From positions 1 to 64,000 of the forward strand of contig JAKQDH010000114.1 in NCBI GenBank assembly GCA_029558835.1: a DNA stretch of 64,000 bases. Reading direction: 5' to 3'. The stretch is from Planctomycetota bacterium (GTDB lineage Bacteria > Planctomycetota > Phycisphaerae > UBA1845). Positions 34,704-44,132 of this stretch are shown here, piece after piece (positions within the stretch are counted from its first letter, which is position 1; each line of letters opens with the position of its first letter). A program made the translations under genes and the position numbers. The notes below the pieces were generated by a model, which did not search any database, had not been told where the DNA came from, and saw nothing but the letters and a program-made list of their open reading frames with translations.

Positions 34704-37700
34704 TCAACGGGCGCCCATCGCCGGCTGCGCCCCGGTCACGGCGTACCCGCGCTGGGCACGGAAGGCACCAATCAGGTATGCCAGCACCGCCAACCCCACC
34801 AGCACCAACCGCACCGCCGGGCTGTCCGCCAGGACCATGATCATGCCAATAGCGCCCAGCAGGACAATGATCAGCGTAACATGGATCAACGCCTTCGGGC
34901 GATAGAGCAGGGGCGCAGCGATCGCAATCGAGCTGTACGTCCCCACACCCACGCCCACCAGCAGCGCGAACGCAAACCCGTGCACGCCCTGCCCGCCGAA
35001 CACGTAGAGCAGGAACACCACCAGCAAAGTGGTGAACGACGTCAGCAACGTCCGCGACAGCGTCTGGTTGATGCTGTTGTTGATGATGGCCGGTGACAAC
35101 GCCCCCAGCCGACCCCGGTTCTCCCGAATCCGGTCGAACACCACGATGGTATCGTTGAGGCTGTACCCGATGACCGTCAGAAGGGACGCCATCATCGCCA
35201 GGTCGATCTTGAAGTCCGACAGCGCCAGCGCCCGGCCGATGAATGTGTCGTGCAGGTAGTGACTGGCCGTCACCAGCCCCAGCGTGATCGACACGTCGTG
35301 CACCAGAGCCACGACGGCCGCCAGCCCAAAGTGGGCGGTCCCGAACCGCAGCCAGATGTACGCCAGGATGGCCACCAGCGCCACCGCCACCGCGAAGATC
35401 GCCTGCTCCTGGACCTGACCCGCCACCTGCGGCTCGAAGTTGGTCACTTTGTTGAGCGAGCGGGTGTGTTCCAGGGCGGCCGTCACCTGCGCCAGCTCGA
35501 CCTCGGCAAGCTGAGACTCCCACGCTTGTGGGTCGTCGTCGTAGAGCAGCGCGGGATCGCCGACACACACGGCGAACTCGCGGTAGCCCTGCTGCCCGTC
35601 CGCCCGGCTCAGGGGGGCACCGAGGGGAATGACGGCCGAGTCACGCGCCTGGTACTGCTCGAACTCCGGCTGCAGCCGGATCTCCCGCAAGCGCCGTTCC
35701 AGTTCGGCCACCGTGACCGGCTCCTCCTTGGGGTCGAGCGTGACCTGCATGGCCACCCCGCCCTTGAAGCGCCGGACCTCGAACCCCGCGTCTCCACCCA
35801 GCACGTCGGAGAGATACTGATCGTCGAACTCAATCACGAAATACCGGGCCCGAGTCGTCTCGGTGTCTTCCCGCAGGGTGAAGCTCAGGGCGCGTTCGAT
35901 TTTGAGCTTGTCGCTCAAGGCCGCCACCACCGCCGCCTGCACCAGCGGGCGATTCGTTTCCACCGTGACGATTTCGTACGAGGACGCCGGACGCCCCTCG
36001 ACCATCAGGTCCGTGACCGATTGCACCCGGGCGTTGCGCAGATGGTCCGCCGCCCGCCGGGCCGCGGTCGCCGCGTCCGTCAACCGCTGCTGGAACGTCT
36101 CTACGGTCAAGGTTCCGGGTTTGGCGGTGAACGTCGCCGACCGACCCGAGGTCTGGATGCCCCCCCGTTCGAGGTCCGCCTCCAGGACGCCGCGCAGCAG
36201 CGTGGCCAACTCCTCGCCGGTCAGGTCCGGTGAACTGACCACGAACTGTCCCGCCGTGTCCCCCGCCTCCACGCGGGCCGCCTGCACCTGCTCAGCCGCC
36301 CGCCGCAGCCAGTTCACGGCAGAAGGCGTCCCCGAGGCGGTCGAGGTCACGGCCTGACTGACCTGCTCGTCCGTCAGTTCCACGCCCTCGCGCAGGTCGA
36401 TCTGCACGGTCGTGCCCCCGAGGAACTCGATGTCGTACAGCGCCTCGCGGTTCGAGCTGCTCACCCAGGCGAAGAGCCCCGCGCCGCCGAGCACGCAGAT
36501 CAGCGACACCGGCCAGAACTTCGCGCGCAGCGCCAGCCAGTTCACCTGCGGCACGCCGATGATCCGGCGCATCGAGAAGTCCTTCAACCAGCCGATGCTG
36601 ATCAGCGAGTTGAAGGCCAGCCGCGTCACGAACAGGGCCGTGAACATGCTCGTTGTGATCCCCACCCCCAGCGTCGTGGCGAACCCCTTGACCTCCTCGC
36701 TGCCCATGAAGCCCAGCACCACGCAGGTGATCAGCGTGGTCAGGTTGGCGTCCAAGATCGTCGAAAACGCCTTGTCGTACCCGGCGTTCAGCGCCTTGCG
36801 GAACGTGACCCCGCGGTCGCGCTCCTCGCGCACCCGCTCGAAGATCAGCACGTTGGCGTCCACGGCCATACCCACCGTCAGGATCACGCCCGCGATGCCG
36901 GGCAGCGTGAAGGTGGACTGCGTGAGCGCCATGACGCACAGAATGAACAGCACGTTCAAAGTCACCGCCACGTCGGCCATGCCGCCCGCCGCGATCCCGT
37001 AGTAGAACGCCATGAAGCCGATCACCAGCACGAACGCCAGCAACGTGGAGTTGAGACCCTTGGTCCGGTTGGTCAGGCCCAGGCTGGGCCCGATGGTCTT
37101 CTCCATCAACGGCGTCTCTTTCAACCGCGCCGGCAGCGCTCCCGCCTGCAACGTGCGGGCAAGGTCCTGTACCTGCTCGACGGAGAAGTTGCCGCTGATC
37201 TGACAGCTCTCCCCGATGCGTTCCTGAATGGTGGCGTGGGACATGGCCACGCCGTCCAGGAAGATGCAAAGCTGCCGCTGGACGTTCGCGCCCGTCAGTT
37301 CGCCGAACAGGCTCCCCCCACGCGGGTCCAGGATGAAGTGCACCACGTTCTTGCCGCTCAGCGGGTCGCGGTCAGGATAGGCGCGCCGCAGGCTCCAGCG
37401 CGTTTCCTGACCCTGGCGCCCCGTCAGCATCCCAAACTCCGGATCGTTGTGCGTCAGGGCGTAGTGGCGCCCCGCGTATGCCTCCACGATCGGCTTCGCC
37501 GGGTTGGTCTTCGCCTGCTCGAACTGGCTCAGGTTGTCGACGTGCATGAAGTCGAGAACGTTGTGCACCGGGAACCAGCGGTAACGGTCCCCCGCCTTGG
37601 GACGTGGACCGACGCGCTGCAACTGCTCCACGTACCGCCCGATGTCCTGCTTCAACTGCGGATCATTCGACTTGGTCATCGTCGGCTGGGCTGGGTCGCG

Positions 37701-38525
37701 GTCCGCCAGGATGCGGAACTCCAGCACCCCCGCCCCCTTCAGCCGCCGCTTCAGGTCCGCCGGGTCCTCCAGATCGGCCTTGTATGCATGCCACGCGTCG
37801 TAGGCCTTCGCCGCTGCACTCAGCGGTTGGCCGTTCTCCGGCGAATCGTACGCCGGGTACTCGGCCCGGAGCTTCTGGAGCTCCGGGTCCCGGGCCGTCC
37901 CGGCCGCCATGTCCAGCAAGTCCGTGAGGCGATTGAGCGGCAGAGTCGTCGCCAGCACGGCCCGCATCGCTTCCTCATACTCGTCCCGCGCCCGGTCCAG
38001 GGCCACGGGATCCTCGGCACGCTGGGCGGCCTGGAAGGCGTCGTACTTCTGTGCCACCGCCTCCAGCAGGGCTCCTCGCTCGGGCACGCCGCGACGCAAC
38101 GCCTCCAACTTCCCGGGACGCTCGCTCGCCGGCGCGTTCAGGGCGCTCTCCACCTCAAACCGCTTGACCCCCATCTCCAGGAGCCGTGCCTGGGCGGCGT
38201 TGTAGGCCGCCCGCCGGTCCAGAGCCCGCGCCGTCGGACGCGGCATGCGAATCTCCAGCCGGTTGTTGCCAATGGGACGCCATTCGAGGTTCAGCCGTGC
38301 CCCCGGATCGACCCGTTCCTTCAGAATCTCCGTCACCCGACCGGCCAGCCCGCGCTGCTCCTCCGGCCCCAAACCGGTGGTGTCAATCTCAAACAGCAGG
38401 CTCGTCCCGCCGACCAGATCGATGCCGCCTTTCAGCTTCTCACTCGGGGGATAGATGTAGGTGAGTGCGAAGACCACCAACACGATCACAAACAGCCATT
38501 TGTACAGACGATTCGAATCGCTCAT
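34704..38525 (-). CDS. secDF: Fused protein-export membrane protein SecD-SecF
   Basis: This is an RND-type component of the Sec translocon that uses the proton gradient to pull proteins out on the periplasmic side. It has 1,273 residues. The SecD half has a first membrane helix (LYKWLFVIVLVVFALTYIYP), the P1 region (LKGGIDLVGGTSLLFEI) and the C-terminal membrane block with GMAVDANVLIFERVREE. The SecF half starts near residue 690 (FLGGTTVQIDL) and ends with SLNDTIVVFDRIREN and FGGQGVHGFAFALLVG. Between the first SecD strands and P1 there is an extra helical, charged insertion (about residues 120-260), which is larger than in E. coli SecD. Fused SecDF is common in Planctomycetes and Firmicutes. 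YajC is not seen beside it. Confidence 0.95.
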   Translation of the reverse strand: MSDSNRLYKWLFVIVLVVFALTYIYPPSEKLKGGIDLVGGTSLLFEIDTTGLGPEEQRGLAGRVTEILKERVDPGARLNLEWRPIGNNRLEIRMPRPTARALDRRAAYNAAQARLLEMGVKRFEVESALNAPASERPGKLEALRRGVPERGALLEAVAQKYDAFQAAQRAEDPVALDRARDEYEEAMRAVLATTLPLNRLTDLLDMAAGTARDPELQKLRAEYPAYDSPENGQPLSAAAKAYDAWHAYKADLEDPADLKRRLKGAGVLEFRILADRDPAQPTMTKSNDPQLKQDIGRYVEQLQRVGPRPKAGDRYRWFPVHNVLDFMHVDNLSQFEQAKTNPAKPIVEAYAGRHYALTHNDPEFGMLTGRQGQETRWSLRRAYPDRDPLSGKNVVHFILDPRGGSLFGELTGANVQRQLCIFLDGVAMSHATIQERIGESCQISGNFSVEQVQDLARTLQAGALPARLKETPLMEKTIGPSLGLTNRTKGLNSTLLAFVLVIGFMAFYYGIAAGGMADVAVTLNVLFILCVMALTQSTFTLPGIAGVILTVGMAVDANVLIFERVREERDRGVTFRKALNAGYDKAFSTILDANLTTLITCVVLGFMGSEEVKGFATTLGVGITTSMFTALFVTRLAFNSLISIGWLKDFSMRRIIGVPQVNWLALRAKFWPVSLICVLGGAGLFAWVSSSNREALYDIEFLGGTTVQIDLREGVELTDEQVSQAVTSTASGTPSAVNWLRRAAEQVQAARVEAGDTAGQFVVSSPDLTGEELATLLRGVLEADLERGGIQTSGRSATFTAKPGTLTVETFQQRLTDAATAARRAADHLRNARVQSVTDLMVEGRPASSYEIVTVETNRPLVQAAVVAALSDKLKIERALSFTLREDTETTRARYFVIEFDDQYLSDVLGGDAGFEVRRFKGGVAMQVTLDPKEEPVTVAELERRLREIRLQPEFEQYQARDSAVIPLGAPLSRADGQQGYREFAVCVGDPALLYDDDPQAWESQLAEVELAQVTAALEHTRSLNKVTNFEPQVAGQVQEQAIFAVAVALVAILAYIWLRFGTAHFGLAAVVALVHDVSITLGLVTASHYLHDTFIGRALALSDFKIDLAMMASLLTVIGYSLNDTIVVFDRIRENRGRLGALSPAIINNSINQTLSRTLLTSFTTLLVVFLLYVFGGQGVHGFAFALLVGVGVGTYSSIAIAAPLLYRPKALIHVTLIIVLLGAIGMIMVLADSPAVRLVLVGLAVLAYLIGAFRAQRGYAVTGAQPAMGAR

Positions 38526-38630
38526 GCGAAAAGCTCCGTCCCGGCGCCTGCCTGCGCCGGGCGCGAGATGTTCATCGACTACATAAAGAACGGAAAAGCA
38601 GATTTCCGCGGCCCCGACTCGGCCGCGACC

Positions 38631-39164
38631 CTACCCGCATGGTGCCCGGCAAAGCAGACCCGCCGCAGGCGGCCCCTGCGCCTGCTTCTTGGGTGCCAGT
38701 AACGAAATGTCCCGCGGCGGCAGACTGCCTCGATCGAACCTCGGCACGTCGCGGCGCCCGGAGCCACCCGCCGAAGCCGTGGTCACGCCACGCCAGGCCG
38801 CGGTCGAACCGGCGGTACCAATCCAAGGGGTTCGCGCCTTCCCGCCGCCCCCGTCCGGCTGCGCGAATACGCGCTGGGCCGACCCCAGGTCAGGCTGGGG
38901 CTCTTCGTCCGCTGTCCCCTCCTCCGAGCGGCCCTCTGTCGGCCCAGCGCATTCGCCTGGCTTCGTGGCAGGGGCGTTCCGGCCGTGGCACCAACCGGTG
39001 CATTCACCGCTAACACTTGGCGACACGTTCGCCCGAGGACGTGACCCGGCACCCGCTTGCGCCTGTTGAGCATTCTCTAAAGTAAGACACAAACTCATCG
39101 CTCCGAGGAGAGCGACGAGCCGTACACGCACCGGATGGGCGTACCAACCGAGCATGGGCACCAT
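38631..39164 (-). CDS. Possible small exported protein upstream of secDF (doubtful)
   Basis: The ATG at 39164 has a G-rich ribosome-like site and a stretch resembling a signal peptide (VRLVALLGAMSLCLTLENAQ). The rest is low-complexity Gly/Arg/Pro/Glu-rich sequence with no domain. The region 38,526-39,358 holds no better candidate and no YajC. High GC makes open frames common, so this may not be a gene. Confidence 0.3.
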   Translation of the reverse strand: MVPMLGWYAHPVRVRLVALLGAMSLCLTLENAQQAQAGAGSRPRANVSPSVSGECTGWCHGRNAPATKPGECAGPTEGRSEEGTADEEPQPDLGSAQRVFAQPDGGGGKARTPWIGTAGSTAAWRGVTTASAGGSGRRDVPRFDRGSLPPRDISLLAPKKQAQGPPAAGLLCRAPCG

Positions 39165-39358
39165 TATAGAAGCCCCCCGCCCCCGGGCAATGCCACGGCA
39201 CTGGCCGGCCTGACGACAACCGCCCCGGCAAGCGCCCCCGCGCCCCGACTGATACCCCGCGGCGCAATTGCCTGACGCCGCCGAAGGTTGCATCGTCGCC
39301 CACACTGGAGAATCCCGGAAACCTCGCATTAATTCGTGGATTTCGTCAGTCGCCACCC

Positions 39359-39364
39359 TATAAT
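39359..39364 (+). promoter_or_regulatory. Candidate -10 element for the DUF2617-type gene
   Basis: A perfect TATAAT lies at 39359-39364, expected to start transcription near 39371. The -35 region (around 39336) is not recognisable. It argues against a translation start at 39364. Confidence 0.35.
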
Positions 39365-39414
39365 TGTACTCTGGTACCCACGCTCGAGCGTGGGTGGGAT
39401 TGAAGGGTCTGGAA

Positions 39415-39981
39415 TTGGAACGAGGGCGAGTTCGACAGCGCGTTGATGACCTGTGCTTCTGCCTGTACCAGAGGCCGATCCACCCGGAGTTTTTCCATAT
39501 TCACCGGGTACGGAGGATCGAGCAGGCCAGGTACACTGCGGAGATTTGGGTTGTCGGGCTAGCCCATTCAGTGACACTGCAATGCGGCGACCAGATTCTC
39601 ACGGAGCTGCTCACAGACGATAGCGAGGCGCTGCCGAAAAGTGGCTTGGCGACGTCGTTCCGGTTCCGCGGTGAGCGCGACCACGTCCAGACGTTCACGA
39701 AGGGGCTCAGGTACATCCTGTCCACGCAGGTGGAACGGCTGACACCGCAGATCTTTCCCGCGACCCATCGTGATTATGTGCACTACGCCCAGACACGGGG
39801 AATCTTCGTCTTGTTTAAAGAGTGGGAACACGACGGCCTGTGTCCCTTCACATTCATCGACTTTGACGCCCGTGACCATGAGCTGCATGTCCACGCATTC
39901 CACGCGTTTCCTGAAGATCTCACGCTGCTGAAAACGCAGTCTATTTTCGAGATCGGGCGCCGCTCGGCAGACTCGTATTGA
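39415..39981 (+). CDS. DUF2617-type conserved protein
   Basis: The protein has about 188 residues and matches the conserved planctomycete/actinobacterial DUF2617 pattern as I remember it: FCLYQRPIHPEFF at the start, a central FRFRGERDHVQTFTKGLRYI and an end FHAFPEDLTLLKTQSIFEI. Its function is unknown. No membrane segment or signal is seen, so it is probably cytosolic. The frame is open from a TTG at 39364, but the TTG at 39415 has GAAGGG seven bases upstream and lies downstream of the TATAAT at 39359, so it is preferred. Convergent neighbours are absent; a Tat-exported DUF362 gene follows 246 bp downstream. Confidence 0.8.
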   Translation: MERGRVRQRVDDLCFCLYQRPIHPEFFHIHRVRRIEQARYTAEIWVVGLAHSVTLQCGDQILTELLTDDSEALPKSGLATSFRFRGERDHVQTFTKGLRYILSTQVERLTPQIFPATHRDYVHYAQTRGIFVLFKEWEHDGLCPFTFIDFDARDHELHVHAFHAFPEDLTLLKTQSIFEIGRRSADSY

Positions 39982-40227
39982 CGCACGCCCCTGCCCCTCG
40001 CTCGCCCCGTACGCCCAATTGGTTTTGGCGGGGTACCAAGCGTACTTCCGGCACCCCAAACGCCCCCCAGAGGATCCCAGCCGTGCCGTGCCCATTGGCT
40101 TGAGGCGGGCTGGAAACCGATACGTCAACTGAGGCAGCCGGCGAACCCACGCGGTGGGTCGCCGCCGAAAAGCCAGTGCCGATGCAGGGGCGGAACGCAC
40201 TCCGGCCGCGTGGGTGAGGGCTGACGA

Positions 40228-41241
40228 GTGGAGGCACAAAGCCAAACCGAGAGGCGAGAGGCGTCCGACGGCAACGGAGGGCTTACGCGTCGCCGTTTCC
40301 TCTGTGGCGTGGCCGCGACCGCCGGAATGGGTTGGCTCCCTTCCGCACGGGCGGGTTCGGGGCGCGATCGGCTGACCCTGCCGCCCAACACTCCCCCGGC
40401 CGAGGTCGTCGTCGTTAAGTCGGAGCACGTGTTTGCGAACGATAGCGTGCACACGGTTCTTCTGGCGGAATTGCTTGGCAACCTGCTGATGACGCTGACG
40501 GGCACCGGCAATGAGAGGCAAGCCTGGCAGGCCGTCCTGCGACCGGACGATGTGATTGGGCTCAAGTTCAACCAGTCCGGGCAGAGTGTGCTGGGAACGA
40601 CGCCGGCCGTGGCGGATGCGCTGATCCGGTCCCTGATCGTGGCCGGCTGGCCAACGGAACAGATTGTCTGCATCGAGGCCCCAGCGGAGACGTTGGCCTG
40701 CCACCGTACGCAGGCGGCGTGGACCGGTTACGATAGCGCTCCTACGGATTTTGGAAGCGGATCTGACCACTTCGCGTTGGTGCTTCGCCAGATTACCGCT
40801 TTGATCGACGTTGCGTTTCTAAAGTCGCACAACATTGCCGGGATGACAGGCTGCCTGAAGAACCTCTCGCACGGACTCGTGCAGCATCCCGCCCGGTACC
40901 ACGGCAACGGCTGCGCGCCCTACATTGGGGACATCGTGGCGGCCGAGCCGATCCGCTCGAAGCTGCGGCTGTGCGTAGTTGACGGGCTGCGGGTGCCGTA
41001 CGCAGGGGGTCCGACACCCAGGCCGGAGGCGACGACGAACGCCGGTTTGCTCATGGTTGCCAAGGATCCAGTGGCTGCGGACAGCGTCGGATTGGGCATT
41101 CTGAACGGAATCCGGCGTGAGCGCGAGTTGGAGCCAATCGCGCGCTCGGCGGAGCACTTGCCGTATCTAGCGGGCGCCCACCGGGCTGGAGTGGGCATCG
41201 CCCTGCCCGCCGGGATTCGGGTGACGCGGTTGTCCGGCTAG
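40228..41241 (+). CDS. Tat-exported DUF362 domain protein
   Basis: The protein has 337 residues. A twin-arginine signal (GLTRRRFLCGVAATAGMGWL) directs folded export. The mature part fits DUF362: VVVVKSEHVF, LRPDDVIGLKFNQ, VADALIRSLIVAGWPTEQI, IDVAFLKSHNIAGMTGCLKN and KDPVAADSVGLGIL. DUF362 proteins often accompany iron-sulfur domains, but no Cys cluster is visible here. The function is unknown. The GTG at 40228 has GAGGG about eight bases upstream. The next gene is the pseudopilin-like protein beyond its own promoter. Confidence 0.85.
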   Translation: MEAQSQTERREASDGNGGLTRRRFLCGVAATAGMGWLPSARAGSGRDRLTLPPNTPPAEVVVVKSEHVFANDSVHTVLLAELLGNLLMTLTGTGNERQAWQAVLRPDDVIGLKFNQSGQSVLGTTPAVADALIRSLIVAGWPTEQIVCIEAPAETLACHRTQAAWTGYDSAPTDFGSGSDHFALVLRQITALIDVAFLKSHNIAGMTGCLKNLSHGLVQHPARYHGNGCAPYIGDIVAAEPIRSKLRLCVVDGLRVPYAGGPTPRPEATTNAGLLMVAKDPVAADSVGLGILNGIRRERELEPIARSAEHLPYLAGAHRAGVGIALPAGIRVTRLSG

Positions 41242-41275
41242 GGGGGCGAACGCATCGAAATCCGTCCGACATTCC

Positions 41276-41304
41276 TTGACAGGCCCCTGGAACGGGGTTA
41301 CGAT
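41276..41304 (+). promoter_or_regulatory. Strong sigma70-like promoter
   Basis: TTGACA at 41276-41281, a 17-base spacer, and TACGAT at 41299-41304 (followed by AATAGCG). It drives the pseudopilin-like gene at 41877 through a leader of about 565 bases. Confidence 0.65.
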
Positions 41305-41876
41305 AATAGCGTGTGGTAGGTAGTGGGTGTGGGGCCCGATCGGCTCGCGCGTTGAGGTACGCGCGGTGTTTCATCCGGGTTGCCCGAGTTTATTGAAGCT
41401 ATTCGTTTTCCGGTTCGTGTTGCTATTTTAGTTTCATACCCTTTTGTCTCGCCTCCACCTCCACCACCACAAGCAGCCGCGACCGCCGAATCCGATGGGC
41501 GGCAGCTCCTGCAAGGAGCGCGGCAGCCTGACTCACTCTCGTTGGGTGGGCGTACCGGCTGTACGTGCACGCGCCCGCACGAACGGGAAGGAGCCGGGCA
41601 CGGGTTGTGCATGGAAGACAACGTGTGAAGCGGAGTCGCGTGCGCCGGCGCGGGTTGCGGCGGCGGGCGGGCTCGGCTTCGGGGTCGGGGTACAGGTGGC
41701 CGGCAGGCTGCATTGGGCAGCCTTCCCGGTCAGGGAATGGCGTCGGACTGCTGCGGTTCGGTTATCGGCCCGGAGGCTCGCCGGCAGGTGAGAGGAAAAG
41801 GGGCGCCGAACAAGCTGCGACACGTCCGAGGCGGAGATTTTGTTTAGCGTGCTTGTGGAGCACAGGAGGTAACGCC
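41305..41876 (+). other. Long untranslated leader of the pseudopilin-like gene
   Basis: About 570 bases lie between the promoter and the start codon. The frame of the downstream gene is open for part of it (from 41565), but the first good ribosome site is AGGAGGT at 41865-41871. The leader is rich in inverted GC segments and has an A/T-rich patch near 41400-41450. I cannot match it to a known riboswitch. Confidence 0.45.
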
Positions 41877-42812
41877 GTGAGGCGAAAAAGGGCATTTACG
41901 CTAGTGGAACTACTGGTCGTGATCGCAATCATCGCGTTGCTGATCTCGATTTTGCTGCCGAGTCTCTCTCGCGCGCGCGAGTTGAGCAAGCGGCTGGTGT
42001 GCGGTTCGAACACCAAGAGCCTGGGCACGTCGTCGAAGATCTATGCGAATGACAACCAGGAGCGGTGGATGATACCGGGGTTCAAACAGGCGGCGATCAA
42101 TACCCCGGGCATCCAATACACGGATGGGGACAACGGACTGGTAGGCAACGACAACCGGACGCAGCAGTCGACCAAGGAGACGTCCACGGCCCCTAACGCC
42201 GGGAGCACGCGTGTTTCAGTGACGCGGTCCTTCTGGATGCTGGTGCGGTCGGGTGAGGTCACGGTCAATCAGTTCATCTGCCCCAGCAGCGGGGACGTGA
42301 TGGACGAGACGGAGAACGTGGACTTCTACTACGACTTCCTCTCGTATGTGAACATCAGTTATGGATACCAGGTGCCCTTCGGGCCGCGGGACACGCAGCC
42401 GCGGGAGGGTATGGACAACCGGCAGGTGGTCGCCGGCGACAAGGGACCGTGGTACGTTCAGGGCGGCGATCCCAACTGGAGCACCGGCGCGGCCGGACTC
42501 GTTACCGCCAACGACTCGCCGAAGGCATGGCGGACGTTCAACAGCCCCAATCACGGCGGATCGAGCAACGGTGAGGGCCAGAACCTCTTGTTTGCCGACG
42601 GGCACTCTTCGTTCATGCCCATGCCCGCCGTCGGGATCGACCATGACAACGTGTTTACGCTGATGGCGGACACCTGGACGCCGCAGTTGTACAACCTCCT
42701 GCATGGCGATGTACCGCTGAGGGGCCCCAACGGGTGGCCGTATCCGGGTATGCAGGCGTTTAATTCGACCAATACCGGGTATTCCTCGACCGATTCACTG
42801 ATCTATCCGTAA
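41877..42812 (+). CDS. Pseudopilin-like protein with prepilin N-terminal signal
   Basis: The protein has 311 residues. The GTG at 41877 follows AGGAGGT by six bases. The signal is VRRKRA followed by FTLVELLVVIAIIALLISIL, with Ala instead of Gly at the cleavage site and Glu at +5, a pattern common in planctomycete proteins. The C-terminal part includes HGGSSNGEGQNLLFADGHSS, resembling the DUF1559-type His-X9-Asp-Gly motif of large planctomycete pseudopilin-like families. The middle is beta-rich with aromatic residues (DFYYDFLSYVNISYGYQVPF). It may be a fibre or surface protein exported by a type II/IV pilus-like system such as the one at 5.5-30.8 kb, but that link is inference. A strong terminator follows. 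Confidence 0.88.
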   Translation: MRRKRAFTLVELLVVIAIIALLISILLPSLSRARELSKRLVCGSNTKSLGTSSKIYANDNQERWMIPGFKQAAINTPGIQYTDGDNGLVGNDNRTQQSTKETSTAPNAGSTRVSVTRSFWMLVRSGEVTVNQFICPSSGDVMDETENVDFYYDFLSYVNISYGYQVPFGPRDTQPREGMDNRQVVAGDKGPWYVQGGDPNWSTGAAGLVTANDSPKAWRTFNSPNHGGSSNGEGQNLLFADGHSSFMPMPAVGIDHDNVFTLMADTWTPQLYNLLHGDVPLRGPNGWPYPGMQAFNSTNTGYSSTDSLIYP

Positions 42813-42844
42813 GGTCAGGCGTCGGGCGAGATGAGGTGCAAGGT

Positions 42845-42883
42845 AAGGGGCGGCAGGTGCTATCACCTGCCGCCTCTTGCTTT
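42845..42883. terminator. Intrinsic bidirectional terminator
   Basis: A 15-bp hairpin (left arm 42845-42859, loop CTAT, right arm 42864-42878) is perfect except for one G-U pair. The arms are AAGGGGCGGCAGGTG and CACCTGCCGCCTCTT. It is followed by GCTTT on the plus strand and begins 33 bases after the pseudopilin-like stop codon. Confidence 0.8.
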
Positions 42884-43127
42884 GGGGGCGACGGCAGCGC
42901 AGTCGGCCCGGTGCGGACGCCCCGAGAAGCAGCGTGCCAGGGGCGTTCCCCCTGAGGTGGGTGACGCGGACATGGTGGGATCGGCAGGTACCCCCTTCGG
43001 CCGCGGGAAGCTGCCGCTGTGGTTCGTAAGCCTGGCAGGCGGGCATGGTTGTTGACGGGCGGGTACGCAAAGCAGCGGGGCAAGGGCAAGCTGGAAGCAA
43101 GGCCGAGAACCTCGTCAGGGGGTGGGC

Positions 43128-43817
43128 ATGGGTAACAGACAGAAGACTGGTCCGGACGCGGACGAACAGGCGCGCGCACGCACCTCCGGAGCCGCTGGCG
43201 GTCCAACGGGTGACTCTTGCGATTCGGACCGGCGGCGTGCGACTGGGCAAGCTGACTCAGCAGTAGGTCGACGAGAACCGCGCGTAGGCCGCGGTGTGAT
43301 CGGCGTACTTGTGGTGCCTCCGGGGTCGCGAGACTCGGACGCAGCGGTCTCCGGACCAGAGCCATGCGGCCCGGCCCCGTCGCTCACGTTGCTGTCCGCA
43401 CGTGTTGGGATTGAGGTTGGGGCGGGCGCTCCGGGGGTTGGCGACAGAGCGATGCTGCTGATGATCCAACGTGCGGCCGGGGTGCGCAAGGGGGGTACGT
43501 GGTGCTTTCCCGGGGGACACGTGGAGCGTGGGGAGACGGCCCGGCGGGCGATCGTACGCGAGTTCAGGGAGGAGCTCGGTTTGCAGGTGGAAGCGACTCG
43601 CCGGTTGGGGGCCGTGCGCGTGGGCAGGGAGTACGTGCTGGCCGTCTGGCAGGTGCGGTGGCTGGGCGGCGCGGTACGACCGGCGGCGGAGGAGGTGGCC
43701 GACGTGCGCTGGGTGAGCCTCGCGGAGGCCGGCGCGCTGTCGCCCGGGCTGCCCTCGAATGTGCGCGTGTTCGAGATGCTCGAAGGTAGTGTGGCGGACC
43801 CGGGAGCGGTGCATTGA
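43128..43817 (+). CDS. Nudix hydrolase
   Basis: The protein has 229 residues. The Nudix box is complete: GGHVERGETARRAIVREFRE followed by ELGL, with the metal-binding REFREE core. RKGGTWCFPGGHVE and YVLAVWQVRW support the fold. It hydrolyses a nucleoside diphosphate linked to another moiety, but the substrate cannot be told from sequence. The first ~55 residues are Arg/Ala/Gly rich and may not be translated; the ATG at 43128 follows AGGGGG. The fold itself seems to begin near GVIGVLVVPP. It sits 244 bp after the terminator, so it is a separate unit. Confidence 0.85.
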   Translation: MGNRQKTGPDADEQARARTSGAAGGPTGDSCDSDRRRATGQADSAVGRREPRVGRGVIGVLVVPPGSRDSDAAVSGPEPCGPAPSLTLLSARVGIEVGAGAPGVGDRAMLLMIQRAAGVRKGGTWCFPGGHVERGETARRAIVREFREELGLQVEATRRLGAVRVGREYVLAVWQVRWLGGAVRPAAEEVADVRWVSLAEAGALSPGLPSNVRVFEMLEGSVADPGAVH

Positions 43818-44132
43818 ACCGGAAGGTCGGCGTCGCCCTTGCCCGCAAGTGGGAGGTACGAGGGGAAGCCCAGGGTGTCAGCCGTGGGGAACGCGCCGCC
43901 GCCGCTCCGCTCTGTTTCCGAGCCTCGGCCGCTGCGTTCGGGGCCCTGGCTGCACAACCTGGCTGGTGCGCACCGGCGCGGCTGAGGTGCCGGCAGGGAT
44001 GCCAATTGGCGCGGGTAACCGGTGTCTCTGGCCTGGTCAGCGCGCCGGCCGACGCATCGCCAGCAGGGCTGCTTCGGCTGTTTGCAGCCGTAGCTGCACG
44101 GACGGGACGCCCGTACCACGTTGATCGGGCTT
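43818..44132. other. Convergent intergenic region, no supported gene
   Basis: About 315 bases between the Nudix gene and queF, which converge. The plus-strand open frame across it (Ala/Arg-rich, no domain) is not convincing, and I see no clear terminator hairpin. Confidence 0.4.
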
